Both the position numbers and the translations under genes were made by a program. Shown here piece after piece: positions 12,801 to 22,600 of a stretch of 64,000 nucleotides of DNA. The notes beneath the pieces are model-generated. The model did no database searches, was not told the DNA's origin, and saw only the letters and a list, made by a program, of their open reading frames with translations. This DNA is from Sipunculus nudus. Lineage: Eukaryota; Annelida; Sipuncula; Golfingiida; Sipunculidae. Location of the stretch: positions 23,793,019-23,857,018 of the forward strand of contig CM049306.1 of the NCBI GenBank assembly GCA_026874595.1. Reading direction: 5' to 3'. Position 1 is the first letter of the stretch, and each line of letters begins with the position of its first letter.

Positions 12801-15800
12801 TAAAAAGAAACACCAGTAAGTCATTATATTTAAATATTTATGAACTTTTAGATAATAAATATTCCACATATTTGTTTTACAGTCAATATTTTGTCGCTTG
12901 TTAAATAAGGTTCCACAGACGTCAGCACCTGTCGTACCTTAAATATTTTCCATTGAAAAAAATATTATCTTGCATAAACAGCTGAATTAAACTCAGCTTT
13001 TCGATTTAGAGACGCAATTTTCTCCCCCCCCCCCCCCAAAAAAAAAAAAACACACACACACATTTTCATATATCTTAATTGTTTACAGGACTTGGGCCAG
13101 ATACCTCTACCTGTACCTTCATTAGGGTCATTTCAGTGTACCTGTTCCTCTCATGAGTAGTACAGGAGACTGGAGTATCAGATCCTGGTGTGTTGTACTC
13201 TATGTACAAGTATGAAGCTAGAAATCCTATGTTGAATTGCTTAAAGATAAAATGAATGCAATTATCATAAGGTCAAACTTTAAGTATCTGTATCTGTACT
13301 TTCTTCAGCACTGCGACCTTTACCTTACGCAATACGTGTAAATGTACTTGTATCTAACCGCCTCACAAATACCTGTACGTGTATCAAGGTACCCTCGCTA
13401 GAACCTGGCCCAAATCCTGTTACGCTCTCTACACAGCGCTTTCCCTATAGGCCTACTACCTATATCGTAAGCGCTGTTTGTTTTGACCTCGTATCCTGAA
13501 TCGCTACACCAGAGGGGAGCACTGTATTTTGGTCCAATCAGATGAGACCCTGTGCAGGAAGAAAAACGGTTTACCAGCCAAGCGAGGAATACAGGGGGCC
13601 AATGTTGTTCATTTCGTTTTGAGTGACTCCTAATCGCCACGGCAACCGTTTGAACAGGCCATAGGCTCAGAGAGAATGGCCCTATATACACGTGGTTTCT
13701 GGGCGGAGTCTGATGCCTGTCGAGTGTTGGTTGACTGGCATTTGGTTGGCTGCTAGTCACATCAGCAGTTTTGTCAGCAGACAGGCCCACCACCTGGTGT
13801 TTAAGTGCATCATAAACGGTCAAAGCAGGCAGCGGGAAAATCAGTAGGTTCTTTAGAAGCGCAAGATTTCCGCTGCCTCGGGAGCGTAAAATCCTGTTTG
13901 TGTACACAGAAAATGAAAAAAAATATGTGCATTATTGACGGACAGACAAACAGAAGGAAAAATAGGCATGTGGGATAATTTAAAGTTATCCTCAAAATCA
14001 TTATCCGTTAATCATGTATCCGTTTAGATTTCAAGAGACGTTATTTTACGAAGCGCATTAATATCCGGAAACTTGAAAGTCAGAGAGCTGAGATTAAAAT
14101 ATTTATGCATAAGTATTGTGTTATAATCAGCTATCACGTGTCGCCCGGTATATCAACTGCAATTTTATTGTACGACAAATCATAAATGGTAGGAATAAAT
14201 ACAATTTAAACAAACTCTGCTGAAATTTGGGTTAATTGAGTTACCTAAAGGGTAAACATTTTATATTAAAGCTAATTTTCCTGGTTTGCCTTTTTTTTTA
14301 AACGGTGAAATTTAAATAAATGTCATTTTATCCGTCTGTGATTGGTTGATGGTTTCATTTATCGTTCCAACACGTGATAGCACAGAAATTAATTTTAAAA
14401 TCATTAATTGATATCGCTGGCTGGGATTTCAGTGGAATTAAATTCAGTGGTATCAATTATGAAAATTAATTGACAAATAAGCCAGGTAACATCAATTTTC
14501 AGTTATAAATCACGGATTCAAATAAGTTTCAGTGGCTGCTTCAATCCACATAATCAGCAAATGAATCAACAACTAATGTGCTTATTAATTAGAAATTGGC
14601 GAATCGATGATGCCTGTCTTCTATTTGAAAAAAAAGTGTTTGAAGAGTTAACATAGGTGGGTTTTACCGACGATTCTTATATTTTATATTGTGGTTGTTC
14701 TACGAAGGGAGAACGGAATTCAAACAACCTAACCAGTGATGCCACTGGGTTTCATGAAGGTTGCATAATATGTTTTAATGACAAAAAAGAAATGATCAAA
14801 TGTCTAAAAGTAAGAAAAATTATATATAACAAATAGTCCAGCTTTACGTAACAAGCTTCATTAGGGCCGGACAGGGGTGTGAAACAAGCCCTGGTACTTT
14901 ACGTAAAAGCGACCCAGATTTGATACGCTCTTTCGTCAATATTTATTTCATACCATCGGCCCACAGGCATCAAGATATTATACACCTTTCTGCAAGAAGT
15001 CTTTTCTATGCGAACCGAATATCTTCCGTTTGGCCACTGTGGGACAGCCGGGCTGCTTGTCTCAAATGTCAAACTTTAAAATAAAAATTTGTTACATTTC
15101 ACGGAAACTCCTGTTTACATTCCACATGCGCATGCACGCTTACAAAATATTACCTATTCCGTAAAACCCTTACCATAAAAACACCCATGTTTGACTTGAA
15201 ACAATTATAATCAAACACCCTTCAACGGACTACGTTGTCCTCTTCACTACATTTCTACGTACGCCGCTGGTGTATTTAAAAGCGTTGTGAGGGTCAGATT
15301 TTGACCCCTAGCAATCCCTAAACAGCAAAGTCGTATTCTTGCGAGTCCGAGTCTGCGCAGTGTGGATAATAATTATTATATTGTTTTTTTTTATTTTAAA
15401 CTTTCCGGTAACCCATTGGGCCAGTCATCCCCTGAGCTCCAGATATGGTATCTGAAGTTAGTAGCGAATGGCACAATTACTCAATATTTTACACTTGTGT
15501 GACACATCGGCAGAGTATATCTGTCTCTCACCAGTTCTGAAATATGAGGGCACAATGTAAAATCACCTGTCAAAATGACGTAAATTTTAAACTGTGAAAA
15601 CGTGAGTGTGATTATGTAAAAAAATAGTATAAAAAAAATATGACACCTTAAAAAATGATAATATTCTTTGTAACAGTGCTTTAAACATATTTATACATAT
15701 ATAGCCCATCTTTATAAGGTTTGGATTTTATAATGTTAAAAGTAAATCCTCTGATTTTTTTTTCAGGAATAACAAGGAAAGAACTGAGATTTACAACGAA

Positions 15801-15923
15801 TACCTGAGTAGAGACCAGATGCACGGTATACCGCGTACTGCTAGTGGTACATTGTACGATAAGTACGCATCAACCGCCACCAAGGGTGAGGAAAACGCCG
15901 GCTATGTGTCAGAAAGACTTTAA
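1384..15923 (+). CDS. Single-pass type I membrane protein with mucin-like stalk, 4-exon form (206 aa)
   Basis: Joined exons 1384-1460, 3891-4139, 12678-12815 and 15767-15923 give 621 nt, that is 206 codons plus TAA. Every junction has GT/AG borders and falls in phase 2, so the exons join without a frame break. The order is: signal peptide (about residues 1-22), a Ser/Thr-rich stalk (about 26-126) with N-glycosylation sequons NIS, NTT twice and NST, a hydrophobic helix at about 128-149 bounded by Asp and by Lys-Lys-Lys, and a cytoplasmic tail at 150-206. The tail holds Tyr164, 167, 185, 188 and 201 in YNEY, YDKY and YVSE contexts and ends in SERL. I do not recognise the family. A heavily O-glycosylated surface protein with phosphorylatable tail tyrosines is an inference. 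Exon 2 (249 nt, multiple of 3) could be skipped, leaving a 123-aa product. Confidence 0.75.
2333..2480 (+). repeat. Dispersed GGATCC-type repeat, copy 1
   Basis: It shares the order GCGGACCCAG, a C-rich 'CAGACCCCC' stretch, then 'TCCTCCTGGGTTGAACTC' and a 'TTTC-TAAA' end with the blocks at 21340-21500 and 59605-59752. This looks like a short non-autonomous element; the other copies show GGATCCA-like inverted ends. The boundaries are approximate. Confidence 0.5.
2844..2897. repeat. (AG)n microsatellite followed by G-rich run
   Basis: About 14 AG dinucleotides run straight into a block of G interrupted by C and T. Simple-sequence DNA. Confidence 0.95.
3083..3818 (-). mobile_element. LTR-like element (solo-LTR candidate), uninterrupted copy
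   Basis: Read on the minus strand it starts TGTTACAGG and ends GTGTTGCA, the TG...CA ends of an LTR. On that strand it carries TATAAATA boxes (near 3532-3545 and 3731-3742 in window coordinates) and AATAAA-type signals toward the far end (near 3120 and 3160). A second copy, split by another element, lies at 51552-54975. No adjacent internal domain or clear target duplication is visible, so a solo LTR or a fragment is likely. An exact class (for example Ty3/gypsy) cannot be shown without the internal region. Confidence 0.6.
3822..3858. repeat. (TA)n microsatellite before exon 2
   Basis: About 18 TA units abut the end of the LTR-like element and lie 32 bases upstream of the exon 2 acceptor. 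The tract may vary in length between individuals. Confidence 0.95.
3891..4139 (+). CDS. Exon 2: Ser/Thr-rich mucin-like stalk, symmetric phase 2-2
   Basis: The acceptor is TGTGCTTAG at 3882-3890 and the donor is AAG|GTACAC at 4140. The exon is 249 nt (83 codons' worth) with phase 2 at both ends, so inclusion or skipping keeps the frame. It encodes a peptide dominated by Thr, Ser, Gly, Asn and Val, with two NTT sequons and no Cys, typical of an O-glycosylated stalk. The base composition is clearly richer in C and G than the flanking AT repeats. An LTR-like element and an AT microsatellite lie directly upstream in the intron, ending about 32 bases before the exon. Confidence 0.72.
4140..6021 (+). 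other. Intron 2, first section, no gene seen
   Basis: AT-rich non-coding sequence. A short direct repeat of CCAGACCCGTAAGGT occurs twice near 5468 and 5492. The open frames at 4249-4506 and 5037-5243 show no domain, no splice consistency and AT-driven composition. Confidence 0.45.
6022..7106 (-). mobile_element. HINE-like (Helentron-type) element, degraded copy 1
   Basis: On the minus strand it runs from AACAAGTGACCC (window 7106) to CAGCTGAGCTAA (window 6022). The subterminal inverted repeats GCTCAGCTG and CAGCTGAGC are both intact. The inner sequence contains TGGCGCCA-type units shared with the copies at 22601 and 51706, but no clean tandem array. The 3' hairpin is partly decayed. Helentron-associated elements are known for subterminal inverted repeats, a 3' hairpin and internal repeats; the assignment is by structure only. 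Confidence 0.55.
7219..7545 (+). mobile_element. tRNA-derived SINE, 5'-truncated copy
   Basis: It starts inside the tRNA-like head (TTTTCGAATCTCAGCC, a B-box match) and continues through the family body (ACCCAGGG, GGTTCCTCGGTGGTATGACC, GGGCCCGCAGGTGC) to the 3' end GAAACCGGAATAGGATTCTG. The same body is found at 10945, 31920, 32560, 34235 and 41325. The A box is missing here. Confidence 0.7.
7880..8158 (+). promoter_or_regulatory. Candidate internal promoter and 5' UTR upstream of exon 1B
   Basis: After a very AT-rich stretch, the sequence becomes CpG-bearing just before exon 1B (CACGACGCGCCCG near 7967, GTCCGCGTCGCC near 8001). GATA-type sites occur at 7979-7984 (reverse) and 8043-8048. This composition step and the signal-peptide exon that follows suggest an alternative promoter. 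No TATA box is evident. A 69-codon open frame from 7866 overlaps the block but has no coding signature. Confidence 0.3.
8159..8214 (+). CDS. Exon 1B: internal alternative first exon, signal peptide
   Basis: The ATG at 8159 begins MAKLFLFCLLFAVVISLA, followed by AG and a strong CAG|GTGAGT donor at 8215. This is a near-ideal signal peptide: one Lys, a long hydrophobic core, and a small-residue end suited to cleavage after Ala. The exon is 56 nt (18 codons plus two bases), phase 2, the same as exon 1A. Splicing to the acceptor at 12677 gives AG|C (Ser) and runs in frame through the membrane helix and tail. The product is 116 residues with only about 18 extracellular residues after cleavage. It lies inside the large intron of the longer form, so it probably has its own promoter. 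No transcript evidence is available here. Confidence 0.65.
8215..10944 (+). other. Intron section between exon 1B and the next SINE, mostly AT-rich
   Basis: Non-coding. It includes a 20-bp imperfect palindrome (TATCCGAA...TTCGGATA near 9367) and the pentanucleotide array at 9660-9770. No further signal-peptide-like exon ending in phase 2 was found by eye. Confidence 0.45.
9660..9770. repeat. (ACTAT)n/(ACTGT)n pentanucleotide array
   Basis: About 20 degenerate copies of ACTAT, with runs of ACTGT and ACTAC variants. The sub-runs of identical variants suggest slippage. Confidence 0.85.
10945..11205 (-). mobile_element. tRNA-derived SINE, partial copy
   Basis: The minus strand matches the SINE body, including the reverse of CCGCACCTGTAGG, GGTTATAATACTATGGAACC and TTTAGCCTGCAGAGC. 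The tRNA-like head is largely lost beyond 11205. Confidence 0.6.
11411..11439. repeat. Perfect 14-bp inverted repeat with 1-base centre
   Basis: TGTAGTGATAACCC, then A, then GGGTTATCACTACA. It lies in intron 2, outside any repeat family I can identify. Confidence 0.9.
11998..12062. repeat. C run, (CA)n and CT-rich simple sequence
   Basis: A run of C, then about nine CA units, then TC-rich sequence. Simple-sequence DNA in intron 2. Confidence 0.9.
12678..12815 (+). CDS. Exon 3: juxtamembrane segment and transmembrane helix
   Basis: The acceptor is AATATTTCAG ending at 12677 and the donor is CACCA|GTAAGTC. The exon is 138 nt, phase 2-2. It encodes a short Pro/Thr/Ser-rich segment with an NST sequon, then LERTD, then about 22 hydrophobic residues (IIIIAVTC, ALMGGVLIG, AVAFAC) and a KKKH stop-transfer motif. 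GG and GxxxA spacing within the helix could support helix packing, as in other single-pass receptors; this is inference. Both signal-peptide exons can splice to it in frame. Confidence 0.8.
12816..13411 (+). other. Intron 3, first section
   Basis: Non-coding, with a C/A/CA simple tract at 13024-13062. A region near 13090-13390 has several GTAC-containing words (CCTGTACC, TGTACTTG, CTGTACG) at irregular spacing, probably a degraded satellite. Confidence 0.4.
13421..13888. mobile_element. MITE with 9-bp target-site duplication, shorter copy
   Basis: The element starts TACGCTC and ends GAGCGTA. It is flanked by AAATCCTGT at 13412-13420 and 13889-13897, a perfect 9-bp direct repeat. The longer copy at 28052-28750 has the same ends but a different 9-bp duplication, which fixes the boundaries. 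Nine-base duplications are typical of Mutator-like elements. It lacks about 230 bp present in the other copy. An open frame of 169 codons on the minus strand covers nearly all of this element and is therefore not a host gene. Confidence 0.8.
13898..15766 (+). other. Intron 3, second section
   Basis: AT-rich non-coding sequence. The part at 14385-14620 has many TTAATT/ATTAAT words and could bind homeodomain factors. Nothing else is evident until the pyrimidine tract before exon 4. Confidence 0.4.
15767..15923 (+). CDS. Exon 4: cytoplasmic tail and stop codon
   Basis: The acceptor follows a long pyrimidine tract (T-rich, ending TTTCAG at 15766). The frame continues from CA|G (Gln) for 51 codons to TAA at 15921-15923. 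The tail is hydrophilic and charged, with five Tyr. Two are spaced as YNEY (residues 164-167) and two as YDKY (185-188), and one lies in GYVSERL near the end. None fits a strict ITIM or ITAM consensus. The last residues E-R-L resemble a class III PDZ ligand, which is weak evidence alone. Confidence 0.8.
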
Positions 15924-16090
15924 ATGATATGGGACATTCAATTTACCAGCAATATCCTATCTTGTGTTGTTCTGAAAACGCAGCACCTTGCTCTACCAGC
16001 AACACGTGTAATCTCAAATTTGTGGCATTGAAATCCGATTTTACATAGCGGAACCATGCATCTTAACTTAAATAAAACTTTTATTGCCTG
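15924..16090 (+). other. 3' untranslated region with polyadenylation signal
   Basis: The stop codon at 15921-15923 is followed by non-coding sequence with a canonical AATAAA at 16071-16076. Cleavage would be expected 10-30 bases beyond it. A second AATAAA occurs near 16333 and could serve a longer transcript. Confidence 0.55.
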
Positions 16091-16538
16091 TAATTTTCTA
16101 CATCACGTTGCTCTCAGAGACACTGTAATGCTCATCTGCCGCAAGACCGAGTAGATATGCACTTAATACTAGTATGGTATAGATAGGCACGTAGCCTTGT
16201 GGGTTTTCTGTTGGATTTCGGAGCTAAAAAAATTCCTCAAAGGAAAGATGGCGAAATCTCGATAGGACTTCAGAGACTTGTATCATAAGTCTTAGCTTTA
16301 TGTATGCGTTCTGAATTATTCCTTATCCTGTGAATAAATCGCCCGAAATCTTATAACATTCTGTCTATTCAACCTAATTAAACAGAGAGTGTCAACTCTA
16401 AAGGCCATGGGCATATTTATTTGTGAAAATAGAGACACAATGAAAAAGATCATTCTTTGATACATAACATATATACAAAGTTAAATTTCGAATATACAAC
16501 GAATTGGTTTGTGATAAACAGAATTGTGCTAAATGTAG

Positions 16539-16539
<1 letters not shown>

Positions 16540-16589
<50 letters not shown>
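16540..16589. repeat. (AT)n microsatellite
   Basis: About 25 uninterrupted AT units. Confidence 0.95.
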
Positions 16590-16591
<2 letters not shown>

Positions 16592-17274
16592 ATAATTGTT
16601 AAATTTCACATACATTATTGGATAGATTATTTGAATCGAATGAGTTCAGTGACTCAGTTTTGTTTATGCAACTGTTTGGCAAATATTTACTTGTTCATAA
16701 TACCATATCAGGATATGTGCCCATATCTAGGCGAGCCAACATGTCCTGAGTGACCTAGATAATGTTAACGTTACAGCGGTCAAAGGTGGCGTCCATATCA
16801 GACCGGATGCGTGTGGTGTAGCTATTTCGCATGCGCACTTGTGACGGGGTCACAGGTTCTGCAGTAGACTTGAGCACATGTCTGATGTGACCTCCCCTGC
16901 CCGCGTTGTATTGTGTACATATAAGATAAAAGTCACATTCGTCTTTATGGGTACTTGTCAGCTCCGACTCTGACGGGTGTATGGTTATATATCCATATCT
17001 ACCCTGACCTCATTATGGGTTTATGGTCTGGATATTTCTACAACATGTAATACGAATTTTACTATCTTAAAATATTGGGAAATTCAAATATGTTTGTGTG
17101 CGGATATATATACATATATTTTTCAACCTTACGAAGCCATGCAGTATTACAGGCTTCACAAATTAGGGATATTTGTTTACCATATATGTATTTAATTTAC
17201 TCATATATGATTTATGATGTACTGTATTTGTGTAAATATTAAATAATATATATTCATTTGGCAATTTTTTATTT

Positions 17275-17545
17275 AACGCTGTTAATGGCAAAAAGGAGTG
17301 TTTCTTAGGCATTTTTGCAGGGCTAGGCGTTTTTTAGGGTTTCGATAAAAAATCATAATATCAGGGGACACATTACCAGGGGATAGATAATAACAGAATT
17401 GCTCGGCTAAACAGGTAAAACAATCTTACGATGGTAAATTGATCAAAATTTCATTATTTTATTTTCTTGAAAGAGCGGTTGAAGCTCGAAATCGGTGGGG
17501 AGGGTTGGCGGTGGCACTTCAAAATTGGTTCTTGAAAACCCAACT
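17275..17545 (+). repeat. Diverged dispersed repeat, copy 1
   Basis: It shares the order ACAGAATT, ACAGGTAAAACAA and AAATTTCATTATTTTAT, followed by a G-rich TGGGGAGGGTTGG stretch, with 38400-38660. The similarity is moderate and the limits are uncertain. Confidence 0.35.
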
Positions 17546-18595
17546 CTTTTTGGCCTATATATTTATATTTATATCTGCAAGTTTACTAAAATATACCACA
17601 ATGTTTCAATCGTATCCACCAACTGACAGTGACTATAATTATTACGTACTCCAATTGCCAAATTACACCTTTCTCCCTTCCTTCAAGAAACAAACATCAT
17701 ATTGCAAGGCACAATGTACTTGAACAGATAATGGATATAAAATAACAGTACAGTGTTTTTTTAACTGATAAAATTTTATAACTTTATAAGGCTGAATATT
17801 ATCGTTGATGCCTTCGATATATTATCACATTGAAAATGTCAATGTTGATAATCAAAGCGAGACGCCAATGAAACTTTGGTGGGACTATTCATGAGCGCCG
17901 TCTGGTGGTCATGACTTTACATACAACCGATCATGTGGGTCGTTTACTTAATATTTAATCCGACATGGCGCTCTATCTGTTGCATCGTGCTCAATAAAAT
18001 GAAGTATGTCTAGAATCCAAGTCACCATTATTACAGATTGATCAGCTAATTAAGTCATATGGATCAGTTCCAAGGCCCGGCACGTGGGTCCCTTAGCATT
18101 TTATCCATGTGTCCTTTGCTTATTCCGTCTAAAGCGGGGTGTACATACATTGCTATGTTCACGATACGTCGGCGTTTCGTCTGCGATACGGTGAACATGT
18201 ATACGTATTAGAATATGTACTTAGCGTAATGCAGACTGACCGCAGATAGAAATGTGGGGATTGCCGACTCGCGTTCAAACGTACATTCAGCGAAATATCC
18301 TTTACACCTAACGTTACACGTGCGTTACGTATGGGTTACGTATCACAGATTTAGCGTTACATGTAACCCCCTGTTTTACCACAATCCCGTCCTTTTCGTG
18401 TTTTATTTCTTCACTTTGTTCCGTCCTGATCCAGCTGCGGTCCCAGCCCTTTTGTTTTTCATTCCTTCTACACTTTATCTGTATTCCCTTTTTACAAGCA
18501 CCTGAACCATTTCGTCCTATCATTTTTGTTATTCTTCTATTATTCCTTAAGTCCCGCCATCTTGCTTCTTCCAATGTTTATCGGGGTGATTTTAC

Positions 18596-18617
18596 AGAGA
18601 GAGAGAGAGAGAGAGAG

Positions 18618-18680
<63 letters not shown>

Positions 18681-18682
18681 GC
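18596..18682. repeat. (GA)n microsatellite
   Basis: About 40 GA units with one AAAA interruption and one GACA interruption. Confidence 0.95.
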
Positions 18683-19464
18683 GCTGAATTTGTCAGCTAA
18701 AACGAAACATGGTGTAATTTACTTTTGAATGTGCGATAGCATTATGACAGGCTTAATTGTTAGTAAGTGGAAGGTATATAATTTAAATATCCTGCCTTGT
18801 TCAGACCGATCGTCTCTTATCAGGTAGTTTTCAGGGCACACCCAAAACGAGCCACATCCATCACTCACCGGCTTAACCTGTCCACTTAAGTGCTTTGTCC
18901 GGCTGTTTAGAGGTCCACGTCACACTGTCTCTCCCTGTCCGATATGAATGGTGTCGTTACTGGCTGCAGGCTGTATTAACAGAGCTTTCTTACGGCGTCG
19001 CTAGACCAAGAAGCTACAGAACACGGGATTGTTCAAGACTAGGATATCGTCTAAATGTATAAATTTCCTCCATAAGGGATTTAAAGGTAAAACGTCAATC
19101 AATATTGATTCAATTCAATGTGACACACAGTTATAACTTCTTCCCACTATGGATATATTTTTCTACGCTCATCAAAGAATACTTCGTGGGTAAAAATAAA
19201 ACAAAAACAAAAAATAAGAATATTGCCAGACTATTCCTTCATTCTAACCACAAGGGCTTTTTTTCGGGAGAAATGTTTATATCGATCAGGGATTCTTTAT
19301 CGATAATTATAGGGCCGAGTATTGAAAGAAATATTAATATTGATTATCGGCACAAGATTATTGATAAGTTATCGTCGTGTTACAGACAATAGTCTGTAAA
19401 ACACATTTTAACTAGAAACCTGCATTCTTAGGAATATTGTGTGGATTCTGTGCTTGCATTCACT

Positions 19465-19680
19465 TGTACGGCATATATTCCAAAGTTCATTCATACAAAA
19501 GTGACTGTACATTTGTGAATATTACTTAATGACGACGATCCTGTATCCGGTTAAATCTGGATCCACACCAAAATCTAGTCAATACTTCATTTGCCCATTT
19601 AAGTAATGCCCCGAAAATTCATGAGACTCCGTTCACGCATACACACAAACACAAAAAATACTGGGATAAACGCATACCAT
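19465..19680. repeat. Dispersed ~220-bp repeat, copy 1
   Basis: It shares GTGACTGTACATTTGTGAAT, ATGACG, TGGATC, TTCATGAGA.TCCGTTC and GGGATAAACGCATAC with 20725-20945 in the same order and orientation. The family is not recognised. Confidence 0.6.
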
Positions 19681-20724
19681 CCAGGCGGAGGCGATAACCG
19701 TGATTAAAACATAATAGAACATTTATTACCACATTGTCCTGAGGAAGCCAACAAAAAGAGCTAAATAACACTTTATAATACCGATTTAGAATAAGCTCAG
19801 AGTAGGTTCGTTTTCCTGTACTAGTCTAGGACGACTGAATAATTTTAAACATGGCTCCTTTCTAGGGTCATCGATAATCGCATCACTTCTCAGAGCCGTC
19901 GAAAGTCGATCGGTTCTGTTCCATATCACGCCAGTCCTATTTACTGAAATATTTAGTAATTGGGTCAACTGCATTAATGCATTAGGTGTTTGGCAGGGAA
20001 GTCTTACCGTTTTTCTCAACCTCCTTCTCACCCCATGGTGTATTTGGAGTTCAACGTGCTGCTCTCTTTTAAGGCGCCGGGCCTAAATTGCTTTTGGGGT
20101 GATATTTCAAAGCTGTAACCATTAGCTGATGATAACGTAGCTCCTTTGTGAACCATAAGCATGACCCCGATTTTATTTCTGTCCTTGACCACCTGATGTC
20201 GAAAGGACAGAGTATTTGTGGGAAAACAATTATATGATGAGTTGCTTATGTATTATGAGAGTTATTAACTATGCTACAGTGTACGAGAATTTGTGTGATT
20301 TTTACAAAACAAATCAAATTAAAAGTCAAACGAATGGCACGTTTAGAACTCTGCAGTTATCATCAATAAGTAATATACTGGTCTATAAAAGAATCATAGG
20401 GACAATACATGTAATAACATTATGTACATACATACGTTATGTGAAACTGACAAAACAACATTCGATAAATGTATAAGTAGGTCTTAAGACTGTTTAAATT
20501 AGATTTAAACTAATAATACTGTTATTGCTTTATCAATACTTAATTTCTTCGGTTTCTCAGGAACTACAATCTTTTGATAATTTAGTTGATTTTTAATGTT
20601 CATGTTTGTGTTCTGACAATATTAGGTCTGAACTAATGTATAATTATATGCATTTACTGACGCACACGCACATTGTAGGTCCCTATGGTGGGCACCCCAA
20701 CCAATGTTTCCTTTCACTGATTCG
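19681..20724. other. Intergenic, no gene seen
   Basis: AT-rich. The minus-strand open frame at 19786-20031 and the plus-strand frame at 20216-20476 have no recognisable domains or splice context. Confidence 0.4.
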
Positions 20725-20945
20725 GCCCATATTCCCAGATTCATTCATAAGTGACTGTACATTTGTGAATATTCCTTGATGACGTTTCTGAATCTGGATC
20801 ATGTGCCAAATCTGTATCAAAATCGAAACGATTCTTCATTCCCCCATTACCTAAATGCCTTGAACATTTCATGAGAATCCGTTCTAAATTGCATGAGTTT
20901 TGCTGCGGAGAAACACACCTTACAAGTACGGGGATAAACACATAC
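20725..20945. repeat. Dispersed ~220-bp repeat, copy 2
   Basis: Same-order match to 19465-19680, about 1.26 kb downstream. The two copies differ by many substitutions and small indels, so the duplication is old or the insertions were independent. Confidence 0.6.
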
Positions 20946-22600
20946 ACTCATGATGATGAAACAGATTATACAAATATCACATTCTGTTAGATTCAACAAA
21001 CGAAAATTACATGTTTTCCACAGGTATGTTAATAAGCAACAGGACAGCTGATAAGTATAGCTGAACCGGCGGTTCCCTATCCGTCCTGGAATTTCAGATT
21101 TACTGCCAGGAGTTACTGTTTCCAGACCGGCCTGCCTCAGGTCAGAATTATGGGACTGGCAGGACTAACACTAAGCATGAACTGGGGATCACAGCAGTCA
21201 GGATAAATTGAGTCCGTTTCTGGCTGGCGAGTATCAGTGTAAACAATGCGGGGAAAATGTAAGCAGTTGTATACCTAAAGCTTTAAAATATGGGCGTTAA
21301 ACCTAGCATTTGTCAGGACAGAAGTGTATCCCCTGACCCCCCCCTCCTTTCAGCCGCCGCAACCTAATTTATGGGGGTCAATTTAAGCGGCCTAGACCCC
21401 CGCCCCAAATTTTTTTCTGCACCTTGGCCCTTATTTTTTTAGGTTTTATTATTATTCCTCCTAGGTTGGACCCCTTCTTTTCCTAAATCCTGGATTCGCC
21501 CGGCAGGTGGCTTACAGTGGAGACATAGATTGTTGGTCCTTACTTTATATAGAAACCAGACCGATTTTTTGTATTATTCTTCTATGTTGAATTAAGCCAA
21601 TAGTCTTAAGACTGCAGATTAAAGCTGATGGTGAATTAATATCGATGTTCTATACAAGTATTTTCCATACTGGAAAAATCCAAATATAGATGATGTTGGA
21701 TACATTGTACGTGTTTTAGAATAGCCCAATTACATTTGTATATGCCTTAGTACGATTGTATGTATATTCAAGAGTCCACAGAGATTATACCTAGAGTAAC
21801 AAGCTGTTAATTTAACTCATTTGCTTTTACCAATTATTGAAACGCGCTTTGTTATGGATGATTCATACTACTACCGCATGTCTGCCAAGACGACATAAAC
21901 ACAATTCCTAAGAAATGTTATTAATTATCTCCATTAAATTTGTGTTATTTATATGAATATTAAAGAAAAATTGGATTCGGACACTAAACTCCTGTAGGAT
22001 AACTAAATTAAATCTCCCGGGAATAAGAAAGAAAATTGTTGCAAACGAAAGGAAGCTTTAATAATTAAGACCGCCTGTTGAGCATATTATGGGTTGAGAT
22101 CATATAACTAAGAATTAAGCCACTAACACCTGTGCTAACTGGAGCAGACCTTGACGTTTTCAATATTATCACTAGAAAGAAATCACAGAGCGCATAACAC
22201 CTCCGCAAACATTCTGAATCAATATATGACAGGAATATTACCAGGATTCTTAGCAAACTTTGGTTTGTGCTACTTTAGCAAAGGAAATATATAAAGCTAA
22301 GGCAAACGTTTGTCACGGTTTACCATCTCGATAGTTGCATTTAAGGTCAGCTCTGCCCGCCAGAATAAAGGAGACCCCTATTTTGTCACATCTGTGCATG
22401 TACGCTGGGTGCATTTTAACCCCCATTCGTTTATAAAGCCTAAAGATTTTTCTAATCCCAGTGAATGACGTTTGCCTATCACTCGACTGGGAAGTACAAG
22501 TAGCCCTAACCCGTAATGGTAAACAACCCTTTAAACAAAGAAATATTGAGGTAACCCTGATCAATTCCAAATAAATTATTATAAAAGTGTAATTTAATAT
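20946..22600. other. Intergenic, includes dispersed repeat at 21340-21500
   Basis: The block 21340-21500 matches the GGATCC-type repeat (CCTCCTAGGTTGGACCCC, then CCTAAATCCTGGATTCG). The rest is AT-rich with no gene signal. Confidence 0.45.
21340..21500 (+). repeat. Dispersed GGATCC-type repeat, copy 2
   Basis: It has the C-rich core, the CCTCCTAGGTTGGACCCC box and the terminal TTCCTAAATCCTGGATTC box seen at 59605-59752. Confidence 0.5.

Larger units (their letters stand above)
16091..19464. other. Intergenic sequence after the gene, no gene seen
   Basis: It contains an AT microsatellite, a GA microsatellite and one diverged dispersed repeat (17275-17545). Short open frames on both strands lack coding character. 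Confidence 0.45.

Noticed and set aside
13398-13907. 169-codon open frame on the minus strand
   Set aside because: It coincides with the MITE at 13421-13888 and is not kept open in the other copy at 28052-28750.
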